Assembly (NCBI RefSeq): GCF_026262505.1
Contig: NC_067207.1
Coordinates: forward strand, 16,770,082-16,834,081
DNA length: 64,000 nucleotides
Direction: 5' to 3'
From: Trichomonas vaginalis G3
Taxonomy: Eukaryota > Parabasalia > Trichomonadida > Trichomonadidae
Positions within the stretch are counted from its first letter, which is position 1; every line of letters begins with the position of its first letter. Positions 10,349 through 20,685 of this stretch are shown piece after piece. The position numbers and the translations under genes were made by a program. Under the pieces are notes generated by a model. The model worked only from the letters and a program-made list of their open reading frames with translations. It did no database searches and was not told the DNA's origin.

Positions 10349-12361
10349 TTATAAAGGGTAGCAGGTCTTGTTTTCATTGATATTTGCGCTATGTGAATTA
10401 AGAATTTTTACTATTTCTTCACTATTATTTTTTGATGCAATATGAAGAGCGGTAAACCCATTTTTATTTCTTTCGTTAATATTTGCGCCATGTGAAATAA
10501 GAATTTCGACTGTTTCTTTACTATTTTCTTCTACTGCAATATGAAGAGCTGTATTTCCATCATCATTCTTTTCATTGATATTTGCACCATGTGAAATAAG
10601 AATTTCGGCTGTTTCTTTACTATTATAATATGTTGTTTTATGAAGTGCGGTTTCTCCATTATTATCTTTTTCATTAATATTTGCACCATGTGAAATAAGA
10701 ACTTCGGCTATTTTTTTTACTATTATGACATGCTGCCTTATGAAGAGCAGTTTTACCATATTTATCTTTTTCATTAATAATTGCACCATGTGAAAGAAGA
10801 GCATCGGCTGTTTCTACACTATCCATTTTTGCTGCAATATGAAGAGCGGTCTCTCCATATTTATCTTTTTCATTGGTATTTACACCAAACGAAATAAGAA
10901 TTTCGGCTGTTTCTTTACTATTATTATCAAATGCTGCGTTATGAAGAACAGTTCCTCCATTTATATCTTTTTCATTGATGTTTGCACCGTGTAAAATAAG
11001 AAATTCGATAGTTTCTATACTATTACTAAATACAGCCTTATATAGAGCGGTTTTCCCATATTTATTTTTTTCATTGATATTTGCGCCATGTGAAATAAGA
11101 AATTCAGCTGCTTCTTTACTGTTATAAAATGCGGCAGTATGAAGAGCGGTACCTCCATCCTCGTTTTTTCATTGATGTTTGCACCTTGTGAAATAAGAAA
11201 TTCGATTATTTCTTTATTATTTCTACGTGCTGCATAATGAAGGGCAGTTTCTCCAACATTATTTTTTTCATTGATATTTGCACCATGTGAAATAAGAACA
11301 TTGATTATTTCTTTACAATTTTCTTCTACTGCAATATGAAGAGCTGTATTTCCATCATCATTCTTTTCATTGATATTTGCACTATGTGAAATAAGAATTT
11401 CAGCTTCTTCTATACTATTATTCCATACTGCATAATGAATAGGTGCACTATCGAATCCATCCTGTGATTTTTCATTGACATCTGCACCGTTTGATAGAAA
11501 ATATTCACAAAGAGATGGGATATTAAAATTTAATGAAGTAATAACTAAAAATGATTCAAGATTATTAAATTTGACACAATTACCCAAATACATCTCTATA
11601 TCGTACTCATTCATCAAAAATGTAACAAAATCAATGTTGTTTGAAATAATTGCATATTCCATACATTTATTATATGGTCTTCTGTATTTCAAACATTCAC
11701 TCATGATCTCTGGATTTCCACCTAAAAATGAGAAATGTAGACAACGTTCAGTTATTTTTGAGTTGAATTTCGTTCTTAAGAACTTGAAACAATCAATTGC
11801 TCCGTGGTAACAACATAATTCAAGCAATGAATATCCTTCTTTAGAATATGCATCTGGATATAAATCGCTTTTAAGTTTTTGATCTTCATTAAATCCATTT
11901 CTTTCCGTGAATGCGATGAATCTTTCTTTGTCATTATACATTATTGCTCTGTAAATTGTATCTTCTGAATGAATTTCGAAATTTTGTGATTTAATTTTTT
12001 CGAATTCATCAGATTTGCCTAATTTAATACCATATTCTTTATAAAACAAGAAATTAGAAATGATTGAACTGCGTTTGACATCTTTGACTTGATAATCGTC
12101 AGATATACGTTTGGCAAGAGATAAATATGACTTTGTATAACGATTATTATACGGAATGATTTTCAAAATATCTCCCATAATATTTTTGGGAAGAACTTTC
12201 TTTGAATCAATCAAGTTTGTTTTGATCATTTCGTAAATTGAGATTAATTCTTCTTCTTTTTCCGTTTTCAGCTGATACAATGCATTATATGAATCGATGT
12301 AGTATTTATAAGTACTTCGAAGTTCCCCGAATCTATTTGGGTGAATGTCTTGCTCAGACAT
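10349..12361 (-). pseudogene. DUF3447/ankyrin-repeat protein with two compensating frameshifts
   Basis: The first 448-residue frame starts MSEQDIHPN and holds the family-typical N-terminal helical region, a DUF3447-like segment (SLLELCCYHGAIDCFKFL, then FSFLGGNPEIMSECLKY) and the first ankyrin repeats (NEKNDDGNTALHIA pattern, 33 residues each). Near 11165 one base is missing in a T-run on the plus strand; the repeats continue in another frame to about 10715, where a T-run is one base longer, and then return to the original frame until the stop. Together this makes roughly a dozen repeats. Such proteins are an enormous trichomonad family, presumably cytoplasmic protein-binding scaffolds of unknown partners. 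Either a real pseudogene or homopolymer errors; because the two shifts cancel, assembly error deserves a check. Confidence 0.85.
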
Positions 12362-12849
12362 TAAATAATTTTGAAGATTGGCATATTTAAGTTTTGCAAC
12401 ATAAAACTTTTTTGAAATTACTTAGGAGAAAAATTTTATGCAATACATGGGGAAAATAGTGACGGCCTAGCATTTTATATTAATATTATAGATATGGATT
12501 TTAATTAAGTTTATATACATGATCTGACACAATAGCAAAGTCGAAAGTAAGAAGATTTTCATCTGGTTGCTTATATTATTATACAAGATTTTTTTGCCAA
12601 TCACTCCAAATCAATTGATTCTTTGAATATATGAATAACTAACAGAAGTATTTTTTGTCTCTCAATAGGCATACTTTTCAAAGGCCAAAAATTTCTCTTG
12701 TCAAAAATTCAGCACAAAAAAAGATTCAGATCCCAACAGATCACATGATAATTCGGTAAAATGTATTATAGAAATGTAATTTTTGAAATAAAAAAAAATA
12801 TTGAAATAAAATAAAACATGGATCTTTATAACTCGAAACAATAACATAC
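12362..12849. other. Intergenic, no gene seen
   Basis: AT-rich. Directly upstream of the ankyrin gene the minus strand reads TTCAAAATTATTTAATG, a weak initiator match. Nothing else recognised. Confidence 0.5.
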
Positions 12850-13620
12850 TTAATGAAGAGAAGCAAGCTTTGATGACTTAACTTTTGTCAATCCTGGTCT
12901 CATAATAAGAGGTTTACCAGGATTTGATTTTCTAACAGCATCGTACTGAGGATTAAATGTAGTTACAGGAGGGCCTTTATTCACCATGGAGCCTGTTGGT
13001 GAAGACAAAGGTCCTAAACTTCCTAACGTATTAAAAGTGGAGTTAACTGGCGACGTACTTGCCAATGGATTTGTCTTGGGACCACCCATTGATTTTTGAA
13101 GGTTGTCATGAAGTTCGTTTAATCGCAATTCGTCTTTTGTTCTGTTGCAGCAAAACTCGGTCTGTTTTTGCAAAGATATCTGTTCACTTTTCTCTAACAT
13201 ATCGACGGCATTGTTTTGAGCGTCATCATCCGCTGACTGTTCTCTCAACATCATCATCGTATTTGTTACTTCTTCATCGATTCGCCTTTGAGTTGCTTGC
13301 ATTTCTAATTTGAACTTCTCAAAGTTAAGAAGCTCTTGTATGCGAAAGATTAGCACACGTAGTTGGTAGATATTTCCATCATAACCTTGTAACATGAGTT
13401 GTTCAAGGGCGCTTGGTCGCATATTTACTGTCTTGCATAGAAAAGAATCAAAGAGATCTTGCACTAAGCTCTGGAATTGATTGAATAAATTGTATTGTTC
13501 AACTGTATTTTCAGGACTTTCGAATTGCATGCAATTAGTAGCTAAAAATCCACAAACAGGCTTCCACCATGCTTCGGATGTGAAAAAATTGCAAATCTGA
13601 ATGATAGTGCGTTCGTTCAT
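12850..13620 (-). CDS. BART-domain protein, CFAP36-like
   Basis: I start at the second ATG (MNERTIIQIC, 256 residues) because the longer frame adds a lysine/phenylalanine run translated from A/T homopolymers, while a TCA lies about ten bases before the internal ATG. Residues about 4-118 form the helical BART fold: an N-terminal F-F-T-S-E-A-W-W-K-P-V motif, the E-x-x-E-Q-Y-N-L-F-N-Q-F helix, and L-x-D-x-F-L with the following LEQLML helix, ending in a charged coiled coil (FEKFKLEMQATQRRIDEE). BART domains bind the small GTPases ARL2/ARL3; CFAP36 is a ciliary member. Residues 190-256 are low-complexity, rich in serine, proline and lysine. Family placement is by motif pattern; the exact subfamily is less sure than the fold. 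Confidence 0.62.
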   Translation of the reverse strand: MNERTIIQICNFFTSEAWWKPVCGFLATNCMQFESPENTVEQYNLFNQFQSLVQDLFDSFLCKTVNMRPSALEQLMLQGYDGNIYQLRVLIFRIQELLNFEKFKLEMQATQRRIDEEVTNTMMMLREQSADDDAQNNAVDMLEKSEQISLQKQTEFCCNRTKDELRLNELHDNLQKSMGGPKTNPLASTSPVNSTFNTLGSLGPLSSPTGSMVNKGPPVTTFNPQYDAVRKSNPGKPLIMRPGLTKVKSSKLASLH

Positions 13621-14320
13621 GAAATTTTTATTGAATCTAAAAAAAAAACGAAATTTTTTTTTTCTATCTGAGACCATTGTTTTTCATTATTCCAATCATA
13701 TTAAACTCATATGACTATGAATACTAGAGATCTTAAATATCATTAGTATTTTATGATTATATACCTTGTGATTTCAGCTTGCATAGCATATTTGAGTTGG
13801 CATTCAATAGAAAAGTCATAATAACGCAAACAATGTCTGTTATTTATCCAGCTTGTTAAAAATAATTATTGAAGAATTTATATATTTATAAAGAAGAATT
13901 TTTTTTAGATTTGAATTACATCATATCAAAGTTTCGATGATCTGAATTTTAAAAACAAAAGCTCAAAGAAAGATGGACTTGTTAAATGATTCGTTAATCA
14001 GCTCCACAGCAATTATGTTTTCGTTCTTCAATGAATGGGATCTAAAACATCAATAAGATATCCTCTTTCATAAGTCACATGATCACATTCTTTTCATTTA
14101 AATTATGTGACTTTGTTCAAAGTTCTTCTTCACATGATTTTGAAGTTTCTTTTTCATGCGATGAAAGCTCATCAATAAAGTTTTAGACGCGTTCTTTAAA
14201 ATGTAGTTCCACATAAAATATGTTATTTTACAAGAATGCCTAATTACTGTGGAAATACCAATTGGAATAATTTTGTTTTTTCCAATTATTTTTGAATAAT
14301 AATAATAATAAAAAAAAAAC
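13621..14320. other. Intergenic, no gene seen
   Basis: AT-rich, short frames only. Nothing recognised. Confidence 0.5.
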
Positions 14321-15562
14321 TTAAATTCTGCAATTCGAAGACCAGTCATTCTTTTTTGTATGCAATTTATCATATGTCAGCCCATCATAATTAACCAAAT
14401 TGACATTTGCACCATGAGAGATAAGGAATTTTTCCATTTCTCTACGCTCAAAACTTGCAGCAATATGAAGAGGAGTATTGCCTTCGAAGTTTCTTGCATT
14501 GATATCAGCACCATTTGAAATTAGAAACTCTGCAATTTCTATTAAATCATGACAAGCTGCTGTATGAAGAGCTGTGCCTGTCAAGTACGAGAAACCATGT
14601 GCATTGATATTTGCGCCTTGCGAAAGTAAATACTCACAAAGTTTAGTTGAAAAGAAAAGTGGAGAAATTAAAAAACATTTGTCAAGATTGTTATTTTGAT
14701 CAAAATAAATTAAGAATGATTGAAGATTATTGAACCACCAACAATATGTTTCATCAATATCTAACATGTGTTCGTTATATAGAAAAGCAACAAAATCGAT
14801 ATTATGTGAAATGATTGCATATTTCATACATTTATTATTTGGTTTTTTGTATTTCAAACATTCATTCATAATCTCTGGATTTCCTCCAAGAAATGAAAAT
14901 TTGAGACAACGCTTGGTTATTTTCATGTCGAATTTAGTTCTTAAAAGTTTAAAACAATCAACAGATCCGTGATAACAACAAATTTCGATTAATGATAAAT
15001 CTGAAGTGAATTCATATTTATTCGATTTGTTATCGAGAAATTTATAAAAATCTAATGAATTTGGATATAAAAAACTTCCTAGCTTCCGATTTTCATCGAA
15101 TCCTTCTCTTTCTAGAAATGATATAAATTGTTCTTTATCATCATTCAAGATTGCCCTGTAAATAGTATTTTCTTGATGAATTTTAAGTGAGTTTTTAACA
15201 GCTTCTATAACTTTGGACTTTGGTTTAAATTTCTTATCAAGAATGATGCCATACTCATTGTATATCAAATATTGAAAAAGCATCGGAACAGAAATATCTT
15301 TTAGGTGAAATTCTATGTTAATCTTATAAAATAAATACAAGTATGACTTTAAAAAACGATTGTTGTATTTCACTACTTTATAAATTGTTGAACAAATCCT
15401 ATTTGGTGAGAATATTTTTGTTTCAATCAAATTATTTTTAATAATTTTGAAAATTTCGTCAATCTTGGCTTCATTTAATGTAGCGAGTCTATATATGGCT
15501 CTAAATGTTTCAATATATTCCTTATTTATTTCTATAAGAGCCTCGTAATGAGAGTTTTGCAT
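14321..15562 (-). CDS. DUF3447/ankyrin-repeat protein, intact
   Basis: A complete 413-residue frame with a strong initiator 19 bases before the ATG. Residues 1-150 match the helical N-terminus of the trichomonad ankyrin family (EALIEINKEYIETFRAIY, later TIYRAILNDDKEQFISF). Residues about 195-300 carry the DUF3447-like block (SLIEICCYHGSVDCFKLL, FSFLGGNPEIMNECLKYKK, YAIISHNIDFVAFL). About three ankyrin repeats follow (TALHTAACHDLIEIAEFL, TPLHIAASFERREMEKFL). It is shorter than its relatives in this window, which have eight or more repeats, but is the only one of the four without a break. Probable role: cytoplasmic protein-protein binding; partner unknown. Confidence 0.9.
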   Translation of the reverse strand: MQNSHYEALIEINKEYIETFRAIYRLATLNEAKIDEIFKIIKNNLIETKIFSPNRICSTIYKVVKYNNRFLKSYLYLFYKINIEFHLKDISVPMLFQYLIYNEYGIILDKKFKPKSKVIEAVKNSLKIHQENTIYRAILNDDKEQFISFLEREGFDENRKLGSFLYPNSLDFYKFLDNKSNKYEFTSDLSLIEICCYHGSVDCFKLLRTKFDMKITKRCLKFSFLGGNPEIMNECLKYKKPNNKCMKYAIISHNIDFVAFLYNEHMLDIDETYCWWFNNLQSFLIYFDQNNNLDKCFLISPLFFSTKLCEYLLSQGANINAHGFSYLTGTALHTAACHDLIEIAEFLISNGADINARNFEGNTPLHIAASFERREMEKFLISHGANVNLVNYDGLTYDKLHTKKNDWSSNCRI

Positions 15563-15575
15563 GAAATAAAATTTT

Positions 15576-15583
15576 AAAAGTGA
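15576..15583 (-). promoter_or_regulatory. Initiator element (TCACTTTT)
   Basis: The minus strand reads TCACTTTT with the A at 15581, 19 bases before the ATG of the intact ankyrin gene. This matches the T. vaginalis initiator consensus TCA-Y-W. Start of transcription is expected at the A. Confidence 0.75.
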
Positions 15584-15819
15584 CTTTTTGACAATTTTTT
15601 ATTTAATCGAAAGTTTATTTACCATATTAGATGTTTCATCAAATATTTAATGGTCGACTGCAAAATTTGAAACTTCTGAAAAATGAGTGGCGATTTGCAA
15701 AACTATTCAGGCAAAAATTTTCTGAAAAATGATGTAGTGCATGGCACACAAAGAGCAAGAGAACTTGTCTGTAATTGGTTTATGCTGAAGTCACCTTGAT
15801 GCTTCTCAATATGGCATTA

Positions 15820-15847
15820 GATTTTCAATGATGCTTCGCACCAATTG
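15820..15847. repeat. Dispersed short repeat (TTTTCAATGATGCTTCGCACC)
   Basis: The phrase TTTTCAATGATGCTTCGCAC followed by CAATTG closely resembles two direct copies near the right end of the window (63806 and 63976, TTTTCAWTGACGCTTCACG). Same family, 48 kb apart. Confidence 0.5.
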
Positions 15848-15870
15848 TCAGAAATTTGATTTAAATTCAG

Positions 15871-16318
15871 ATGAGAGCAAGTGCAGCCTTACGATTGTGA
15901 TTTATAAATTTATATATACCTGATGTCACAACAGGGATCTATTAGATGATGTACCAATTAAAGGTGCACTTCCCACTTTCTGACATGCTATGAAAAAATC
16001 AATATATCTTGATTTTAATAGCAGAGTTGTATGTCAGTCATATAAGGTAGTATATATTGATTTATATTTACTTTCTCCCAACCAAAAATATTAACTTTTG
16101 GCATTGGGAAATTAGGATATAAAGCTTACTTGTCAAAAAAATTGAGAGAATGTCAGAAAGTGGTAAGTACATCCTTAAGTTTTATCAAATGTTATTTATA
16201 CTTGCATGAAAAATCTGACATGAGGACATTTTTAATGATGAGAGCAAGTGCAGCCTTACGATTGTGATTTATATACCTGATGTCACAACAGGGATGTATT
16301 AGATGATGTACCAATTAA
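15871..16318. repeat. Duplicated 80-90-bp segment
   Basis: The block beginning ATGAGAGCAAGTGCAGCCTT occurs at 15871 and 16238 and in both places runs to GATGTACCAATTAA. The first copy carries a 7-8-base insertion. The 367-base period spans a TTAA-flanked inverted-repeat element at 15958-16178, which begins exactly at the TTAA that ends copy one. Confidence 0.85.
15958..16178. mobile_element. MITE-like element with TTAA ends, copy 1
   Basis: Inverted ends of about 30 bases: left TTAAAGGTGCACTTCCCAC, right (complement) TTAAGGATGTACTTACCAC, both continuing CTTTCTGACAT. The element is 221 bases with TTAA at both edges, no coding capacity, and AT-rich core. TTAA target sites are typical of piggyBac-type transposition; the TIR does not prove that family. 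Confidence 0.7.
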
Positions 16319-16458
16319 AAAAAAGTGATTAAAAAAATAGAAAAATAAATAAACATTCAGCCTCGAGAGAGGGTCAAAGTTGCTATTTGTCACTTTTCCA
16401 CAAGAATATAATGGGGAAAAAGTTATCATATAGTTGATCTCATTCACTGAGGTGAGAG

Positions 16459-16535
16459 ATGCATGTAGTGTAATGTTATAAACAGTGTGATTGCTGCTCT
16501 AAGTCCTAGGTTCGAGACGCATTGGCTTCATTTTT
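16459..16535 (+). other. Possible tRNA-like relic
   Basis: GGTTCGAGACG resembles a polymerase III B box, and TGTAGTGTAATG lies where an A box would be. The flanks ATGCAT / ACGCAT could pair, but I cannot draw a proper cloverleaf. It may be a decayed tRNA or tRNA-derived repeat. Confidence 0.2.
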
Positions 16536-16809
16536 CTCTTTTTTATTGACGTAAACTATTCAATTTTTGTGTTCTCCATTCAAATTTCAGAATTTTTTTG
16601 CAGATTTCACGCTACATTCGAAGTTACCTTTTGTAACAACCACCACTGCCTACGAAAGACGAAAGTGTGTCACGATTTCACCCGGAAATCCGATGGTTGT
16701 TTAAGAGTATGCACTTTTGTCACCTACTCCATTCAGCCTCAATTATGAATGAATATCTTTCAAAATGTTTACGAAGGAATATGAGTTTACAAACAATAAA
16801 AAAAGTGAT

Positions 16810-16937
16810 TTAAGTGTGCACTTACCACTTTCTGACACTCTCTCAAAAAGAGATATACGGGTGTGAAGATGCATAGAAAATAAACCTTAAACAGGGAAAT
16901 TTGAGAGTATGTCAGAAAGTGGTAAGTGCACCCTTAA
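16810..16937. mobile_element. MITE-like element with TTAA ends, copy 2
   Basis: Inverted ends TTAAGTGTGCACTTACCAC (left) and TTAAGGGTGCACTTACCAC (right, complement), continuing through CTTTCTGACA and CTCTCAA for about 36 bases with few mismatches. Same TIR family as the element at 15958-16178 but only 128 bases long and with an unrelated core. Confidence 0.75.
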
Positions 16938-16961
16938 AAAAAGAAAAATAAATAAACACAT

Positions 16962-17969
16962 TTAAGGATGCAGACTTGGCAATTCTGAGGTCATTTTGGC
17001 AATTCTTAAAAAATTTCCGGCGAAATTGGCGTCCGAAGGGCGCCAATTTCGCCCAATAAGATACATATATCATAGTTATTAGTATTTGGTTTTAGGACCT
17101 ATTTTTTTCTCCTTTTTCTTCATTTTATTTTTAATTATATTGTATTTTAATTTCTATGTGAAAAATAAATCACACTCTGTTCATTTTGATGAGAGTCCTC
17201 TGCTATACTTTGTGAGCAGTTAAAAAAATTATTTTAAAAAATTATTCGAAATATAATAACAGAAATGCATTATCTTATTGAGAATTGAATATCAGTTCAA
17301 CAAATGTATCATATTCACAAAAGAACTCCACAAAACAGTTCAAATTATTAATATTATTCCAAAATAATCAAAAATTTACATAATAATTCATGTAAGAAGG
17401 CCATCTCAGATGTGAGAAAGAATTAGGCTTAAATTCGTGTTGACTAAACGGAACAATATGTATAAATGTTTTGCGTTTTTAATAAATGAGTCTGATTTGA
17501 TTTTACGTGTAGTTAAATATGTTTCAGTGTCATTGTTTCAGCTTTCTTGAAGCTTATGGCAATTGGGCAATTCTCAATAACGTGCAATTGCCAAAAAAGT
17601 TTAAGGTTTGGCAATTCACTCAAATCACTGCGAAAAAAAATAACGTACGTTATTTTAAAAAGAGTTTACATTGAGTATCTCTAGTTTCGCTATAACCTAA
17701 TACACAACATCACAAAAAACATAAATCCTTCGGCAAAAATATCAAATGATTCAATTTCAAATATCAAATTTCCAAAAATCATCAATAATGCCACCATTTT
17801 ATTTCATAAATATATCGAAACTAAAATATAGCATCCTCTTGCTTCTTTCAGACTTAAATAATGCAAAATTTACTATTTTTTTTTCAAAACTTCGCTCATC
17901 CAAGAATTGCCAAGCTTGGCAATTCGTGATAAACAAAATTTGCGCTTTTGGCAGTTCCGACATCCTTAA
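16962..17969. mobile_element. Larger TTAA-flanked element with GGCAATTC-rich ends
   Basis: Both ends begin TTAAGGATG and run into an imperfect inverted segment (left CAGACTTGGCAATTC; right complement TCGGAACTGCCAA). GGCAATT motifs recur inside the element. A perfect hairpin, GCGAAATTGGCG with its complement, lies at 17022-17053, and a palindrome AATAACGTACGTTATT at 17639-17654. About 1 kb, no gene. Probably a nonautonomous element of the same TTAA class; the shorter TIR makes this less certain than the two small ones. Confidence 0.45.
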
Positions 17970-18085
17970 CACATTTTCCTACGCAAAGTCTCCTAATGGT
18001 AATCCAGTCTCAATAATGAGTGAATATGAGTTTACAAACAGTGGGGAAAAAAGTTATTTAAAAAAATAAGAAAAATACAAACAGT

Positions 18086-20080
18086 TTATAAATTTTTGAT
18101 TTCATAAGAAAGAACGTCTGCTAGTGAAGATTCGTCAGTTCCTATCAGTTCCCACATTGTCTGCACGTACATGTTGAGGGAGTTGACGAAAGAAGGAGGA
18201 AGTCTTCTTATGAAATTTGATCTCAGAAAAATTTTTTCAAGAAAAATAAAAGCGAAGATATCTCTGTCTAGAATTGACATTCTGATGATATATTTCATCA
18301 TAAGAGTTGGGTTATATATTGCAAATGCACAAGGAGGCTTTGAAAAGAGAATTACGTTTTCAATTACAAAAGAAATCAAAATTAGAAACTGTCCTGCCTT
18401 AATATCGATTCTTTTGTTGAATAGCATCGCGAGTGATGACAAAGGAATCGATTTAGAGAAGATATTGTCCATGGGATCAACAATTTTCGCAATAGAATAC
18501 GTAACTTTTTCAATAATGCGTTTTTCTATGGGTATTATGTTCTCAAATCGAAATGTGTTGAGCATTTCAATGAAAAGAATGCTCCGTAAGTGATCTCTCC
18601 CGTAAATGTATTTATCTATAATGGAATCAAGGTCAAAAATGGTCGTTAGAGTTACGGGATGGAGCTTGGAGATCTTCATATCATAAATAACAAGTCCAAA
18701 GGTCTGTGAGAAAAGAGAATAAAGAGTTTTCTCGTATTGAACGACATCGTACTTAGCCATTGATAATTTGAAGGCTTCGTTTTGATCATCGATCTTGATA
18801 TCCAATATTGATAACTCTTTTTGCTCTTTATACCTTTGGAATTCTGAAGATCTGAAAAATTGATGCATTGTTTGCTCCGTGTAGCCTTTTGAGAGGAGAT
18901 CTGTGTACTGTACATAAGCATTTTCAAGATAGGAGTTCGGTTTGAACGTTTCGCACAAATATCTCGGTATAGGAATAATATCAAAACTTTTTGAGCGTTG
19001 TGGGCTTATTCTATGGAAGAATTGTATCATAAATGGCTCGTATGCACCATCTGCAATGGATTTACCGCTGTTTTCCAATTCATTAAACAATTGAATTTTT
19101 GATGTAATTGTTTTGAACGCTTTGTAGATGGAAAGGACATCCTTTTTGCTAAATATCAATAGTGAGTATGGTAATTTGCACGTAACTGAAAAGACTGGCG
19201 TTTTATTAACTCTTGCAACGTTTTTCGTGATTGCGTTGAGGATACAGACCGCGTTTTCGTTTGGCCAAGTATTGTTTTGTTGGAAATATTTGATGACAAG
19301 GTTTGGATGAGTCAAACTAAGTCCGAAAGGGGATCTTGAAGACCAAATCGAAAAAGTTTGGGGTAGAAATGATAAAAAGACAATGCGGAATAGTAATTCG
19401 ACGTTACATGATGCGAGTTCTCTACAAATAAAGAAGATTGATGCAGGTAATAATTTTACACAGATATTTAATGAATTTACGAGAGATTCATGTATGCTTT
19501 TGAGCGTATTACTACTTGATGATGTAAATTCTCTGGAAAATTCACACCAAAACGATTCAATAAAATTTATTGATGAATATAGCAAAGAATTGGTTAAATT
19601 CTCTACCATATAGTCTGGTCCACCTGCTTGTATTAAATCGAGAACAAGAAGACCGGCTGGCTCTGAGAATTCTTGAGATGTGAAAAATCCAAAAAGTGCG
19701 GGAAATGTTGTGAATGCAAAGTTTATAAACTCTTTTTCTGGCATTGATGATTCAATTAGTGATATTGCAAATATTCTTGGCTGTTGATATATCAATTTTA
19801 AAAGGTTGATTATGATTTGAGTGGGAAGAGGATCAATTGTAGGAATGTAATCTTTCTCACTGATCATAACATTCTTCATTAATGTGTTGTATGATAGTTT
19901 TGCAGTCTGTTCGCTTAAAAATAATAATTTATATAAAACATGATAGTATCCTCTTCCGAGAATGATAATCTTACGCTGCTCATTTGTTAGTGTTTGACTT
20001 ACCTCGCATTTTTTCTCGAAAGCTGATGGGATCACTCGCTTCTTTATCTCCGCCAATAATTCAGCGAGATTCTCTCCCAT
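18086..20080 (-). CDS. Large conserved helical protein of unknown function
   Basis: A single 664-residue frame with an initiator TCACTTTCG touching the ATG. The protein is almost wholly alpha-helical, with many leucine/phenylalanine-rich amphipathic helices and no obvious membrane span, signal peptide or catalytic motif. The N-terminus (LLAEIKKRVIPSAFEKKCEV, then LGRGYYHVLYKLLFLSE) and a central segment (LTHPNLVIKYFQ) look like conserved landmarks. Its helical organisation is reminiscent of GTPase-regulator folds such as RasGAP, but I cannot identify the arginine finger or another diagnostic residue, so I do not assign it. Probably cytoplasmic. No breaks seen. Confidence 0.85.
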   Translation of the reverse strand: MGENLAELLAEIKKRVIPSAFEKKCEVSQTLTNEQRKIIILGRGYYHVLYKLLFLSEQTAKLSYNTLMKNVMISEKDYIPTIDPLPTQIIINLLKLIYQQPRIFAISLIESSMPEKEFINFAFTTFPALFGFFTSQEFSEPAGLLVLDLIQAGGPDYMVENLTNSLLYSSINFIESFWCEFSREFTSSSSNTLKSIHESLVNSLNICVKLLPASIFFICRELASCNVELLFRIVFLSFLPQTFSIWSSRSPFGLSLTHPNLVIKYFQQNNTWPNENAVCILNAITKNVARVNKTPVFSVTCKLPYSLLIFSKKDVLSIYKAFKTITSKIQLFNELENSGKSIADGAYEPFMIQFFHRISPQRSKSFDIIPIPRYLCETFKPNSYLENAYVQYTDLLSKGYTEQTMHQFFRSSEFQRYKEQKELSILDIKIDDQNEAFKLSMAKYDVVQYEKTLYSLFSQTFGLVIYDMKISKLHPVTLTTIFDLDSIIDKYIYGRDHLRSILFIEMLNTFRFENIIPIEKRIIEKVTYSIAKIVDPMDNIFSKSIPLSSLAMLFNKRIDIKAGQFLILISFVIENVILFSKPPCAFAIYNPTLMMKYIIRMSILDRDIFAFIFLEKIFLRSNFIRRLPPSFVNSLNMYVQTMWELIGTDESSLADVLSYEIKNL

Positions 20081-20081
20081 C

Positions 20082-20089
20082 GAAAGTGA
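20082..20089 (-). promoter_or_regulatory. Initiator element (TCACTTTC)
   Basis: The minus strand reads TCACTTTCGATG, placing the initiator A seven bases before the start codon, the very short leader usual in trichomonads. Confidence 0.7.
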
Positions 20090-20685
20090 ATTTTTTGTTG
20101 AAACTCTTATTTATCAACACATAAATAATAAGATAATTTAAAAATGTATATTTTTCATGAAGTTTACAAATTTGAACGATTACAACATTTAAAAGTGACA
20201 TAGGAGATTCATTTCCGTTTTGAATTTTGAAGATTAAAGCATCTTAAATGAATAGTAACTCTTTATGAACTATATATCTTTACCCCGCTCCAAATTGATC
20301 TTTTTTTACAATATCTTTTCTTTATTTCATGAGTTATACAATGGATACTTGTATTATCAAGCCCAATTGAACGATTCCAATGCATGTGAACTGCCTTGTT
20401 CACATATAACTCTATTTTGCTTTCATAATCATCTAATGATTTATGTCCAAATCATTCTGATCATAAAACAAGTTTTTCTTTTGGGAGAGATTACATAAGA
20501 TTATCATAAGTGACGCTAGAGGCCACCATGAAATTTGACGATTTTTTCTATTGTCTTGACAAATCATGGATAATTCTGATATTTATTCATTCGGGAATCA
20601 ATACACGACTATTCTAGAATAAAATTAGCAAATCAGTAAATTTTGTCACTTTTCCATTCATATTTATAATCTCTTAGAAAATCAT
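20090..20685. other. Intergenic between divergent genes
   Basis: No gene. TCACTTTTCC at 20646-20655 is a good initiator for the rightward gene (38 bases before its ATG); a weaker TCATATG overlaps the start itself. Confidence 0.5.
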
